A stretch of DNA of 19,011 nt, taken from NCBI GenBank assembly GCA_013695335.1, contig JACDAR010000052.1:1-19011 (forward strand), given 5' to 3'. Positions 12,478-19,011 of the stretch are shown here, in pieces. Each line of letters begins with the position of its first letter. The first letter of the stretch is position 1. Source of the stretch: Rubrobacter sp. (GTDB taxonomy: Bacteria > Actinomycetota > Rubrobacteria > Rubrobacterales > Rubrobacteraceae). Under the pieces are notes generated by a model. That model was not told the DNA's origin. It saw only the letters and a program-made list of their open reading frames with translations, and did not search any database. The translations under genes and the position numbers were made by a program.

Positions 12478-15030
12478 GTGCGTGTCTATCTCATCGACGG
12501 TTTCTCGCTGCTCTACCGGGCGTTCTATGCGCTGCCGCAGAGCATAGCCACATCCAGCGGCCTGCCGACCAACGCCCTTTACGGGTTCACGAGCATGGTC
12601 CTCAAGCTCCTGGATTCAGAGGAGGAAGTCGGGATCGGGGTTGTCTGGGACAGCGGCCAGCCCGAGTTTCGGATGGAGATCTTCCCCGAATACAAGGCCC
12701 AGCGCAGCGCCATGCCGGACGAGCTGAGGGCACAGGTCGACCACATGGATGAGATCCTGGAGGCCATGAACATCCCGACCGTGCGCGCCGAAGGGTTCGA
12801 GGCGGACGATGCGCTTGCCACCATGTCACGCCAGATCCCGGACGACGTGGAGCTGTTCATAGTGACCGGCGACCAGGACGCCATGCAGCTCGTTGATGGC
12901 AACGTGAAGGTGCTGAGGACCACGCGCGGCGTCTCCGAGACCAAGACTTATGGGCGGGATCAGGTAGTAGAGGAATATGGGGTGACTCCGGAGCAGATTC
13001 CGGATTACAAAGCCCTCACCGGCGACACCTCGGACAACATCCCAGGCGTGCGGGGGATCGGGCCAAAAGGCGCGTCGAGCTTGTTGCAGAAATATGACAC
13101 GCTCGATGGCGTCTACGAGAACCTGGAGAACATCTCAGCGAAGGGTACAAAGAAGAAGTTGGAGGAGGGGCGCGAGAGCGCGTTTATGTCGTTGGATCTT
13201 GCGAGGATGCGCTTCGACGCGCCTGTGAAGTTTGACGCCGAGTCGCTGCGCTTCGAGGGAGTGGACCCTGGATGCAGGGAGGTCTTCCGACGCTACGAGT
13301 TTCGTACACTGACTTCCCGCGTGGGCGAGCTGCCTGTCGCTGGCGGCGGGGAACTTGCGCCGACGGAGACGACTACTATCCGTATCTCATCTGAGCCCGT
13401 CGGGCCTAGTTTTGAGTCTGCGGCCACTGCTCCCGTTGGGGATGGCTCATGGGTCGCGATGGTCTCTGATGGGGAGGCCAGGCACGTACAGGGGATTCCG
13501 GATCGCCCGCTGCAGGTACACGACGCCAAGCGGCTCGGGGTGCGCGACGCCCAGTTCGACACGTATCTTGCGGCTTACCTTGTCAAGCCCGGCCTCGGCA
13601 GCTACGAGCTGGACGCGCTAGCCTCGGATCGGAGCCTGCCTGAGATCGAAGTGTCGCACGAAGATCCCAACGTGGAGAACGCGGCCCGACGGGCCGCCCT
13701 CATCCACGCGCTTTCCCCGAAGCTTGGTGAGGAACTGAAGGAGATGGCGCTCTCCCGCCTGTACTACGACGTGGAGTTGCCGCTCGCAGACGTTCTTGGG
13801 GACATCGAGAGGATCGGGATGCCTGTCGAGGTCGGCGTACTCGACGACGTGGGCGAGGAGATCGAGGTCGAAGTCGAGGATCTGGAACGCCACATCTACG
13901 AGGATGCCAAAGGGGATGACGACGAACCATACGAGTTCAACATCGGTTCGCCCAAGCAACTCGGCGAGGTGCTTTTCGAGAGGTTGGGCATACCGCCCAC
14001 ACGCAAGACGAAGACCGGCTACTCAACCGATGTCAGGGTCTTGCAGCAGCTTGCACTGCAAGGCCACACCATCGCTGACCGCATCATACGCTACAGGGAG
14101 CTGACCAAGCTGCGGGGAACGTACGTGGATGGGCTGAGGGCTGAAATCCGGAATGACGGTCGCATCCACGGCAAGCTGCACCAGACGACAACCGCGACCG
14201 GCCGTATCTCCAGCGATTCGCCGAACCTCCAGAACATCCCTGTCCGCACCGAGCTTGGTATGCGAATCCGCGACGCATTCACCGCATCGGAGGGCAGGAA
14301 GCTTGTCGTGGCCGACTACTCGCAGATAGAGTTGCGTATTCTGGCGCACATGACGGGCGAGCCAGCGCTGGTCGAGTCGTTCCGAAACGGCGAGGACATC
14401 CATACGCGGACGGCGTCGGAGATCTTCGACGTGCGCATGGAGAGCGTGACGCCCGAGCTAAGGCGGCGGGCGAAGATGGTGAACTTCGGGATTCTGTACG
14501 GGATCTCCGGTTTCGGGCTGGCCTCAAGGCTCGGGAGCGGCATCCACCCGAAGGAGGCGGATCGCTACATCGAGCGTTACCTTGAGCGATATCCCAAGGT
14601 GACAGCCCTGATCGAAGGCACCTTCTCCGAGGCCCGCGAGCGCGCCGAAGAGACGGACGAGGCGCCATACGTAACAACGCTCTTCGGGCGCCGTCGCTAC
14701 GTGCCGGAACTGCGCAGTTCCAACAAGAACGAGCGCAAGCAGGGCGAGAGGTTCGCCTTCAACGCCCGCGTGCAGGGGACTGCGGCGGACATCATCAAGG
14801 TGGCGATGGTGGACTTGCAGCCCCGGTTGCGTTCTTTGAACACCGACATGCTTATGCAGGTCCACGACGAGCTGGTCTTCGACGCGGACTTGGAAAGGGT
14901 GGATGAAGTTGCGGCGCTGGCTGCCGAGCGAATGGTAGCGGCTTACAACCTGGACCCGCCGCTCGAGGTCGAGGTGAAGGCCGGGGATCGGTGGGGTCGG
15001 GTGCGGCGCGTCGAGAATGAGGTAGAATAA
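12478..15030 (+). CDS. polA: DNA polymerase I (5'-nuclease + polymerase, proofreading domain degenerate)
   Basis: From GTG 12478 the product is 850 residues; it begins MRVYLIDGFSLLYRAFYALP, exactly where PolA proteins begin. It fills gaps and removes RNA primers in replication and repair. The 5'-3' nuclease domain (about 1-290) has EADDALATM with D110/D111, TGDQDAMQLV with D132/D134, and GDTSDNIPGV with D183/D186. The middle domain (about 290-440) lacks the DxE and later acidic motifs of the 3'-5' exonuclease, so proofreading is probably absent, as in Taq and most actinobacterial PolA. The polymerase domain has motif A VVADYSQIELR with D613, motif B RRRAKMVNFGILYG with K666 and F670, and motif C QVHDELVF with H796/D797. 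An in-frame ATG at 12436 lies upstream of the probable transcription start and adds non-homologous residues. No ribosome-binding site precedes 12478, consistent with a leaderless message. Confidence 0.96.
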   Translation: MRVYLIDGFSLLYRAFYALPQSIATSSGLPTNALYGFTSMVLKLLDSEEEVGIGVVWDSGQPEFRMEIFPEYKAQRSAMPDELRAQVDHMDEILEAMNIPTVRAEGFEADDALATMSRQIPDDVELFIVTGDQDAMQLVDGNVKVLRTTRGVSETKTYGRDQVVEEYGVTPEQIPDYKALTGDTSDNIPGVRGIGPKGASSLLQKYDTLDGVYENLENISAKGTKKKLEEGRESAFMSLDLARMRFDAPVKFDAESLRFEGVDPGCREVFRRYEFRTLTSRVGELPVAGGGELAPTETTTIRISSEPVGPSFESAATAPVGDGSWVAMVSDGEARHVQGIPDRPLQVHDAKRLGVRDAQFDTYLAAYLVKPGLGSYELDALASDRSLPEIEVSHEDPNVENAARRAALIHALSPKLGEELKEMALSRLYYDVELPLADVLGDIERIGMPVEVGVLDDVGEEIEVEVEDLERHIYEDAKGDDDEPYEFNIGSPKQLGEVLFERLGIPPTRKTKTGYSTDVRVLQQLALQGHTIADRIIRYRELTKLRGTYVDGLRAEIRNDGRIHGKLHQTTTATGRISSDSPNLQNIPVRTELGMRIRDAFTASEGRKLVVADYSQIELRILAHMTGEPALVESFRNGEDIHTRTASEIFDVRMESVTPELRRRAKMVNFGILYGISGFGLASRLGSGIHPKEADRYIERYLERYPKVTALIEGTFSEARERAEETDEAPYVTTLFGRRRYVPELRSSNKNERKQGERFAFNARVQGTAADIIKVAMVDLQPRLRSLNTDMLMQVHDELVFDADLERVDEVAALAAERMVAAYNLDPPLEVEVKAGDRWGRVRRVENEVE

Positions 15031-15065
15031 GGAAGATTACGCAACGATCCGGTAACGGACTTCTT

Positions 15066-15074
15066 GTATAATCC
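15066..15074 (+). promoter_or_regulatory. rpsA promoter -10 (GTATAATCC)
   Basis: A perfect TATAAT at 15067-15072 in the 79-nt gap after polA predicts a start near 15079 and a leader of about 30 nt containing AAAGGAAG before ATG 15110. No clear -35 exists at usual spacing. rpsA is therefore probably transcribed independently of polA. Confidence 0.65.
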
Positions 15075-15109
15075 CACCGTCAAGCGAGTCAAAGGAAGAC
15101 AGCAGGTAC

Positions 15110-16408
15110 ATGACAGACACCACTGAAAAGGCGACCCGAGAGCTTACCATGAAGGACTTCTTCCGTGAGGAGAACGGGGAAGTCGTTCCAATCGATGCGA
15201 GCGTCCTGATAGATTTCAAGGACGGGGACATAGTCGAGGGCGACGTGGTCCGCATAGACAAGGACGAGATCCTCGTCGATATCGGCTACAAGTCCGAGGG
15301 GCTTATCCCTTCCAACGAGCTCTCCATACGCAAGGGCGCGGACCCGCACGACATAGTGGAGCTCGGGCAGCACATCGAGGCGCTGGTCCTTCAGAAAGAG
15401 GATCAGGATGGGCGCCTGATCCTCTCCGCCAAGCGGGCGGCCTTCGAGAAGGCGTGGAACCGCGTGCAGGAGTCCTACGAGGACCAGCGCACAGTCCAGG
15501 GTCCCGTCATCGAGGTGGTGAAGGGCGGCCTGATCGTGGATATCGGCCTCCGCGGATTCCTGCCGGCTTCGCTGGTGGACATCCGCCGGGTCCGTAACCT
15601 GGAAGCGTTCCTCGGCGACAAGCTCGAATGCAAGGTAATCGAGCTGAACCGCAGCCGCAACAACGTGGTTCTCAGCCGCCGGGCTGTGCTCGAAGAGGAG
15701 CGCAAGGAGGAGCGCGACCGCATCCTTACCTCTTTGCAGGAGGGCGACGTGGTCGAAGGCACGGTCTCCAACCTGGTGGACTTCGGGGCGTTCGTTGACC
15801 TCGAAGGGATCGACGGCCTGATCCACATCTCCGAGCTTTCCTGGAACCACGTAGACCATCCGAGCGAGGTAGTCGAGGTTGGCGAGAAGGTCAAGGTCAA
15901 GGTTCTGGAAGTGGACCGCGAGCGGGAGCGCATCTCGCTCGGCCTCAAGCAGACGAGGAAGGACCCGTGGCAGGAGATCGTCGAGCGGGTCAGCGTCGGC
16001 GAGCAGATTCCAGGCCGCGTCACCAAGCTGGTCTCCTTCGGCGCGTTCGTCGAGGTGGCAGAGGGTGTGGAGGGTTTGATCCACATCTCCGAGCTTGCCG
16101 AGCATCACGTGGAGACGCCCGACGAGATCGTACGCTCAGGCGACGAGGTGGACGCCCGCATCATAGACGTGGACGCCCGCCGCCGCCGTCTGTCCCTGAG
16201 CCTTCGCCCGAAGCGCGAGGAGCGGGAGGAGAAGCCGCCGCGCCGCGAGCGTGACGACCGGGGCGAGCCTCGTAGCGAGCGCCCGCGCCGCGAAGATCGC
16301 GGAGGTGGTAGCAGCGGCCGGAGCAGTAGCTCCGAGGGCAGCGGCCTCCGCACCGGCGCATTCGACGCCCTGCGGGACCTCGACCTGGAAGAGAAGGACG
16401 AGCGGTAA
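15110..16408 (+). CDS. rpsA: 30S ribosomal protein S1
   Basis: A 432-residue protein with four S1 (OB-fold) RNA-binding domains at about residues 38-108, 126-191, 211-280 and 297-367. Domains 3 and 4 carry the classic DFGAFVDLEGIDGLIHISELS and SFGAFVEVAEGVEGLIHISELA strands, whereas 1 and 2 are more divergent. This four-domain form is the actinobacterial type, against six domains in E. coli. S1 helps the 30S subunit bind mRNA. The C-terminal tail (about 368-432) is low-complexity, rich in Arg, Glu, Asp and Ser, and ends LRDLDLEEKDER. ATG 15110 follows AAAGGAAG and GCAGGT. The gene has its own promoter 36 nt upstream and lies between polA and coaE, the usual actinobacterial order. Confidence 0.96.
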   Translation: MTDTTEKATRELTMKDFFREENGEVVPIDASVLIDFKDGDIVEGDVVRIDKDEILVDIGYKSEGLIPSNELSIRKGADPHDIVELGQHIEALVLQKEDQDGRLILSAKRAAFEKAWNRVQESYEDQRTVQGPVIEVVKGGLIVDIGLRGFLPASLVDIRRVRNLEAFLGDKLECKVIELNRSRNNVVLSRRAVLEEERKEERDRILTSLQEGDVVEGTVSNLVDFGAFVDLEGIDGLIHISELSWNHVDHPSEVVEVGEKVKVKVLEVDRERERISLGLKQTRKDPWQEIVERVSVGEQIPGRVTKLVSFGAFVEVAEGVEGLIHISELAEHHVETPDEIVRSGDEVDARIIDVDARRRRLSLSLRPKREEREEKPPRRERDDRGEPRSERPRREDRGGGSSGRSSSSEGSGLRTGAFDALRDLDLEEKDER

Positions 16409-16443
16409 AGCAGAACCTCTCGGATAGAGGGCCTGAAAAACGG

Positions 16444-16472
16444 GGGCCGGTGACCATCGCGGTCACCGGCCC
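16444..16472 (+). promoter_or_regulatory. Hairpin burying the coaE start codon
   Basis: GGGCCGGTGACC (16444-16455) and GGTCACCGGCCC (16461-16472) form a perfect 12-bp stem with the 5-nt loop ATCGC. The GTG start codon (16450-16452) and the G-rich stretch before it lie inside the 5' arm. The hairpin would block initiation unless opened, for example by ribosomes finishing rpsA 41 nt upstream. No T-run follows, so it is not a typical terminator. Confidence 0.75.
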
Positions 16473-17064
16473 TTACGCTTCGGGAAAAAGCACCTTCGTC
16501 CAGATGCTCGGAGATCTCGGCGCTGAGACCGTATCAGCAGACGAGATCGTTCACCATCGCCTCTCCGAGGACGAAGAGGCGATACAAAGGGTCGCCGAAC
16601 GGTTCGGGGAGACTGTTCGCGGCGGGCGGGGCATTGACCGCAAGGCGCTCGGGCGCGTTGTGTTCGGGGACCCGGAAGCGCTGCGGGATCTCGAAGACAT
16701 CCTGCACCCGCTGGTGCGCAAGGAGACAGACCTCAGGATCTCGGCGTCGAAAGCTGGGCTATTCGTGGCTGAGATCCCACTCCTGTTCGAGGGCGGGAGG
16801 GGTGGCGCGTTCGATTGCACGGTCGCCGTCACGGCGCCAGGGGAGCGGCGTCTGGCATGGGCAGCGGAGCGGGGGCTGGATGAGGCGGCGTTGCAGGCCA
16901 TAGAAGCGCGACAACTCTCCGGCGAGGAGAAAGCCAGGCGGGCCGACGTGGTCGTAGAAAACGGCGCGGATCTCGTTACACTTAGGAGACGGGCGGAGGA
17001 ACTGCTGGAGCGGGTGTCTGGGGGGAGAGGGCCGGGCGGTGGTCGGCGAAATCAAGCGGAGTGA
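16450..17064 (+). CDS. coaE: Dephospho-CoA kinase
   Basis: A 204-residue kinase catalysing the last step of coenzyme A synthesis, ATP-dependent phosphorylation of the 3'-OH of dephospho-CoA. The P-loop is GPYASGKST (residues 7-15); most CoaE proteins have GLTGGIGSGKS, so this is a divergent but Walker-A-compatible version. Family landmarks are VSADEIVHH, RKALGRVVFGDPEALRDLEDILHP, EIPLLFEGG and the C-terminal ADVVVENGAD. GTG 16450 places the first beta-strand (TIAVTG) correctly but lies within a strong hairpin. Only a weak G-rich ribosome-binding region precedes it, so coupling with rpsA, 41 nt upstream, is likely. The Gly/Arg-rich C-terminus overlaps the next gene by 26 nt. It is in the conserved rpsA-coaE-uvrB neighbourhood. 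Confidence 0.92.
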   Translation: MTIAVTGPYASGKSTFVQMLGDLGAETVSADEIVHHRLSEDEEAIQRVAERFGETVRGGRGIDRKALGRVVFGDPEALRDLEDILHPLVRKETDLRISASKAGLFVAEIPLLFEGGRGGAFDCTVAVTAPGERRLAWAAERGLDEAALQAIEARQLSGEEKARRADVVVENGADLVTLRRRAEELLERVSGGRGPGGGRRNQAE

Positions 17065-17656
17065 CTATGGCAGGTGGCGCGCCAGGCGCCAGCGGCAGAT
17101 CCGTCGTTTGGGGGCGCTGGCGATCCTCATCATCTGCGTTCTCGCCATTATCCCTTTCGCGCTGCGGGCGCCCGAGACTGTTAAACGGGCTACGCACCCA
17201 TTGCGCTACGAGGAAACCATCAGGCGGGTGGGGGAAGAATACGGCGTCGAGCCGACTTTCATCGCCGGGGTGGTGTACGCAGAAAGTCGCTTCGGGCACG
17301 AGTCAGAATCGCACAAGGGCGCGTATGGTTTGATGCAGATACTGCCGTCCACCGCTGAATTCATAGCCCAGCGGAGCGGCATAAAAGGAGATTACCGTGA
17401 ACCCAGAACCAACCTCAGGATGGGCGCCTGGTACCTGAGTTACCTGGACAGGAGATATTCGGGGGATGAGAGGCTGGTACTCGCGGCGTACAATTCGGGG
17501 GAAGGAAGAGTAGACGCCTGGACTTCGGACAAGGACTTCGACGTGCGCCGCGACATCCCGTTCGCCGAAACCCGCGAATACGTGAAGAACGTGCTGAAGG
17601 CCCAGAGAGACTACGAAGAGCTCTACGGGAGGAACCTAGATCGAAACTCGCGCTAA
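17039..17656 (+). CDS. Membrane-anchored lytic transglycosylase (SLT domain)
   Basis: A 205-residue peptidoglycan-cleaving enzyme of the soluble-lytic-transglycosylase fold. A basic cytoplasmic N-terminus (1-22) precedes one membrane segment (about 23-43, GALAILIICVLAIIPFAL), so the catalytic domain faces outward. The SLT domain (about 55-190) shows YAESRFGHES with catalytic E82, AYGLMQILPSTAEFIA, and AAYNSGEGRVDAW, which shapes the glycan cleft. GTG 17039 overlaps coaE by 26 nt and is preceded by GGGGAGAGGG, so expression is likely coupled. It sits between coaE and uvrB in the operon-like run. Its 3' end contains the ribosome-binding site and probable start of uvrB in another frame. The exact role (growth, secretion assembly or sporulation-like processes) is not readable here. 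Confidence 0.9.
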   Translation: MVGEIKRSDYGRWRARRQRQIRRLGALAILIICVLAIIPFALRAPETVKRATHPLRYEETIRRVGEEYGVEPTFIAGVVYAESRFGHESESHKGAYGLMQILPSTAEFIAQRSGIKGDYREPRTNLRMGAWYLSYLDRRYSGDERLVLAAYNSGEGRVDAWTSDKDFDVRRDIPFAETREYVKNVLKAQRDYEELYGRNLDRNSR

Positions 17657-19011
17657 CTTCCAGGTAAACAGTCACTATCAGCCGACCGGGGACCAGCCTC
17701 GGGCCATAAGCCAACTCACCTCCGGCCTCGAAGCCGGGATGGACTCCCAGACCCTGCTCGGCGTCACGGGCTCTGGCAAGACGTACACGATGGCCCGCGT
17801 CATCGAGGAGGCCGGGCGTCCCGCGCTAGTCATCGCACACAACAAGACGCTCGCCGCGCAGCTAGCCAGCGAGTTCGGCGAGTTCTTCCCGAATAACGCC
17901 GTCGAATACTTCGTCAGCTACTACGACTACTACCAGCCAGAGGCGTACGTCCCGCGCACCGACACGTTCATCGAGAAGGACGCCCAGATCAACGAGGACA
18001 TAGACCGCCTCCGTCACTCCGCGACGAGCAGCCTGTTCACGCGCCGCGATGTGATAGTGGTTGCCTCCGTCTCCGCCATCTACGGTCTCGGTAGCCCGGA
18101 GGAGTACCGCTCCAAGATGGTGCTTATGGAGAAGGGCAGCTACTATGACCTGGACGACATACTGCGGGATCTCGTGCGCATCCAGTACACACGGAACGAC
18201 TTCCAACTCAACCGAGGCACGTTCCGTGTGAGGGGAGACGTGCTCGAGGTGCATCCGGCTTACCAGGATTCCATCTACCGGGTCTCGTTCTTCGGGGACG
18301 AAGTCGAGAGCATGGGCGAGGCGGACCCGCTGACCGGTGAGATCCTGCACGAGCACGATGTCGTGACCGTGTACCCGGCAAGCCACTTCGTCACCGGTGA
18401 GGACCGGCTGAAGATCGCCGTGAAGAATATCGAGGTTGAGCTGGACGAACGGACTGCGGAGCTGGAGAAAGAAGGCAAGATCCTCGAAGCGTACCGGCTG
18501 AAGCAGCGGACGCAGTACGACCTTGAGATGATGCGCGAGCTCGGCTACACGAGCGGCATTGAGAACTACTCGCGCCACCTGGATGGACGGCCGCCGGGCT
18601 CGACGCCGTACACGCTGCTCGACTACTTCCCTGACGACTACTTGACGTTCATAGACGAGTCGCACATCACGCTTCCGCAGGTGCGGGGCATGTACAACGG
18701 CGACCAGAGCCGCAAGACCACGCTGGTAGATTTCGGGTTCAGGCTGCCGAGCGCGCTGGACAACCGACCGCTCAAGTTCGACGAGTTCCTGCTCAAGAGC
18801 AACCAACTCGTGTTCGTCTCTGCGACGCCGGGGCCGTATGAGCTTGAGAACTCGGGCCAGATCGTCGAGCAGATCATCCGCCCTACCGGCCTCATAGACC
18901 CGGAGGTCGAGGTCCGTCCTACCAAGAACCAGATAGACGACCTCTTGAACGAGGTCGCCAAACGGGTCGAGCACGGCGAGCGGGTGCTAATCACGACGCT
19001 CACCATCAAGA
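17640..19011 (+). CDS. uvrB: Excinuclease ABC subunit B, 5' part, cut by the window end
   Basis: About 457 of the usual 660-700 residues are present. UvrB is the damage-verifying helicase-like subunit of nucleotide excision repair. Counting from ATC 17640, the Q-motif-like YQPTGDQPRAI is at 13-23, Walker A GVTGSGKT at 41-48, the beta-hairpin that clamps damaged DNA starts at Y94 (YYDYYQPEAYVP), and Walker B DESH is at 339-342. LVFVSATPG is helicase motif III. The frame is open from a TAG at 17637. No ATG, GTG or TTG occurs before ATG 17739, which would delete the Q-motif. GGGAGGA (17627-17633) sits 6 nt before ATC 17640, and homology starts about there, so I use ATC as the probable start. It overlaps the transglycosylase gene by 17 nt. 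A sequencing error in the start codon is possible. Confidence 0.88.
   Translation, partial: METRANFQVNSHYQPTGDQPRAISQLTSGLEAGMDSQTLLGVTGSGKTYTMARVIEEAGRPALVIAHNKTLAAQLASEFGEFFPNNAVEYFVSYYDYYQPEAYVPRTDTFIEKDAQINEDIDRLRHSATSSLFTRRDVIVVASVSAIYGLGSPEEYRSKMVLMEKGSYYDLDDILRDLVRIQYTRNDFQLNRGTFRVRGDVLEVHPAYQDSIYRVSFFGDEVESMGEADPLTGEILHEHDVVTVYPASHFVTGEDRLKIAVKNIEVELDERTAELEKEGKILEAYRLKQRTQYDLEMMRELGYTSGIENYSRHLDGRPPGSTPYTLLDYFPDDYLTFIDESHITLPQVRGMYNGDQSRKTTLVDFGFRLPSALDNRPLKFDEFLLKSNQLVFVSATPGPYELENSGQIVEQIIRPTGLIDPEVEVRPTKNQIDDLLNEVAKRVEHGERVLITTLTIK

Noticed and set aside
15089..16108. 339-residue open frame antisense to rpsA
   Set aside because: A mirror of the repeated S1 domains, with repetitive His/Val/Asp-rich translation and no start signal.
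16444..16472. Intrinsic terminator after rpsA
   Set aside because: The stem is strong but no T-run follows and it overlaps conserved coaE coding sequence.
17862..18974. 370-residue open frame antisense to uvrB
   Set aside because: uvrB on the plus strand is unmistakable here; the antisense product has no recognisable motif.
1..19011. CRISPR array or tandem-repeat system
   Set aside because: No regularly spaced direct repeats were seen anywhere in the window.

Overview
The window is GC-rich, mostly actinobacterial-type chromosome with a piece of mobile DNA at its left edge. The order polA - rpsA - coaE - (small gene) - uvrB at the right is the conserved actinobacterial arrangement (as in mycobacteria). 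The four-domain S1 protein, the proofreading-less PolA and the overall style fit a deep-branching actinomycete, and Rubrobacter-like bacteria are my best guess. That genus guess is inference from gene order and protein flavour, not from a database search.

Left (1-2,750): accessory DNA. The C-terminal end of an IS3-type transposase runs off the window edge and stops abruptly next to a complete IS110-family transposase. A full-length tyrosine recombinase follows. Its 3' end faces the 3' end of a tRNA-Leu(CAA) gene, the usual geometry of an integrative element seated in a tRNA. I take position ~2,750-2,860 as the island/core boundary.

Middle (2,950-8,270): one branched-chain amino acid ABC transporter operon, livK-livH-livM-livG-livF, all on +. 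A TTGACA-N18-CATAAT promoter overlaps a 14-nt dyad, and a perfect 26-nt palindrome lies between the binding-protein gene and the permease genes. The last gene, livF, is broken: 11 nt appear to be missing just after the Walker B motif, which shifts the frame.

Middle-right (8,270-12,350): lower-density DNA. It holds an unrecognised 151-residue protein, a decayed patch made of a GH15 glucoamylase relic joined to a membrane-protein relic with an in-frame stop, an ECF-type sigma factor translationally coupled to a one-pass membrane protein (probably its regulator), and an alpha/beta hydrolase on the opposite strand with a shared terminator hairpin.

Right (12,436-19,011): DNA replication/repair and core genes. 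polA is probably leaderless, rpsA follows with its own promoter, the coaE start codon is buried in a 12-bp perfect hairpin, and a membrane-anchored lytic transglycosylase overlaps coaE. uvrB, cut by the window end, has no ATG/GTG/TTG where its family begins but a well-placed Shine-Dalgarno before an ATC codon. The promoters of tRNA-Leu, polA and rpsA share the 9-mer GTATAATCC without a recognisable -35.

I found no CRISPR array, toxin-antitoxin pair or obvious new defence system. The novelty here is mainly regulatory and in gene-start architecture.
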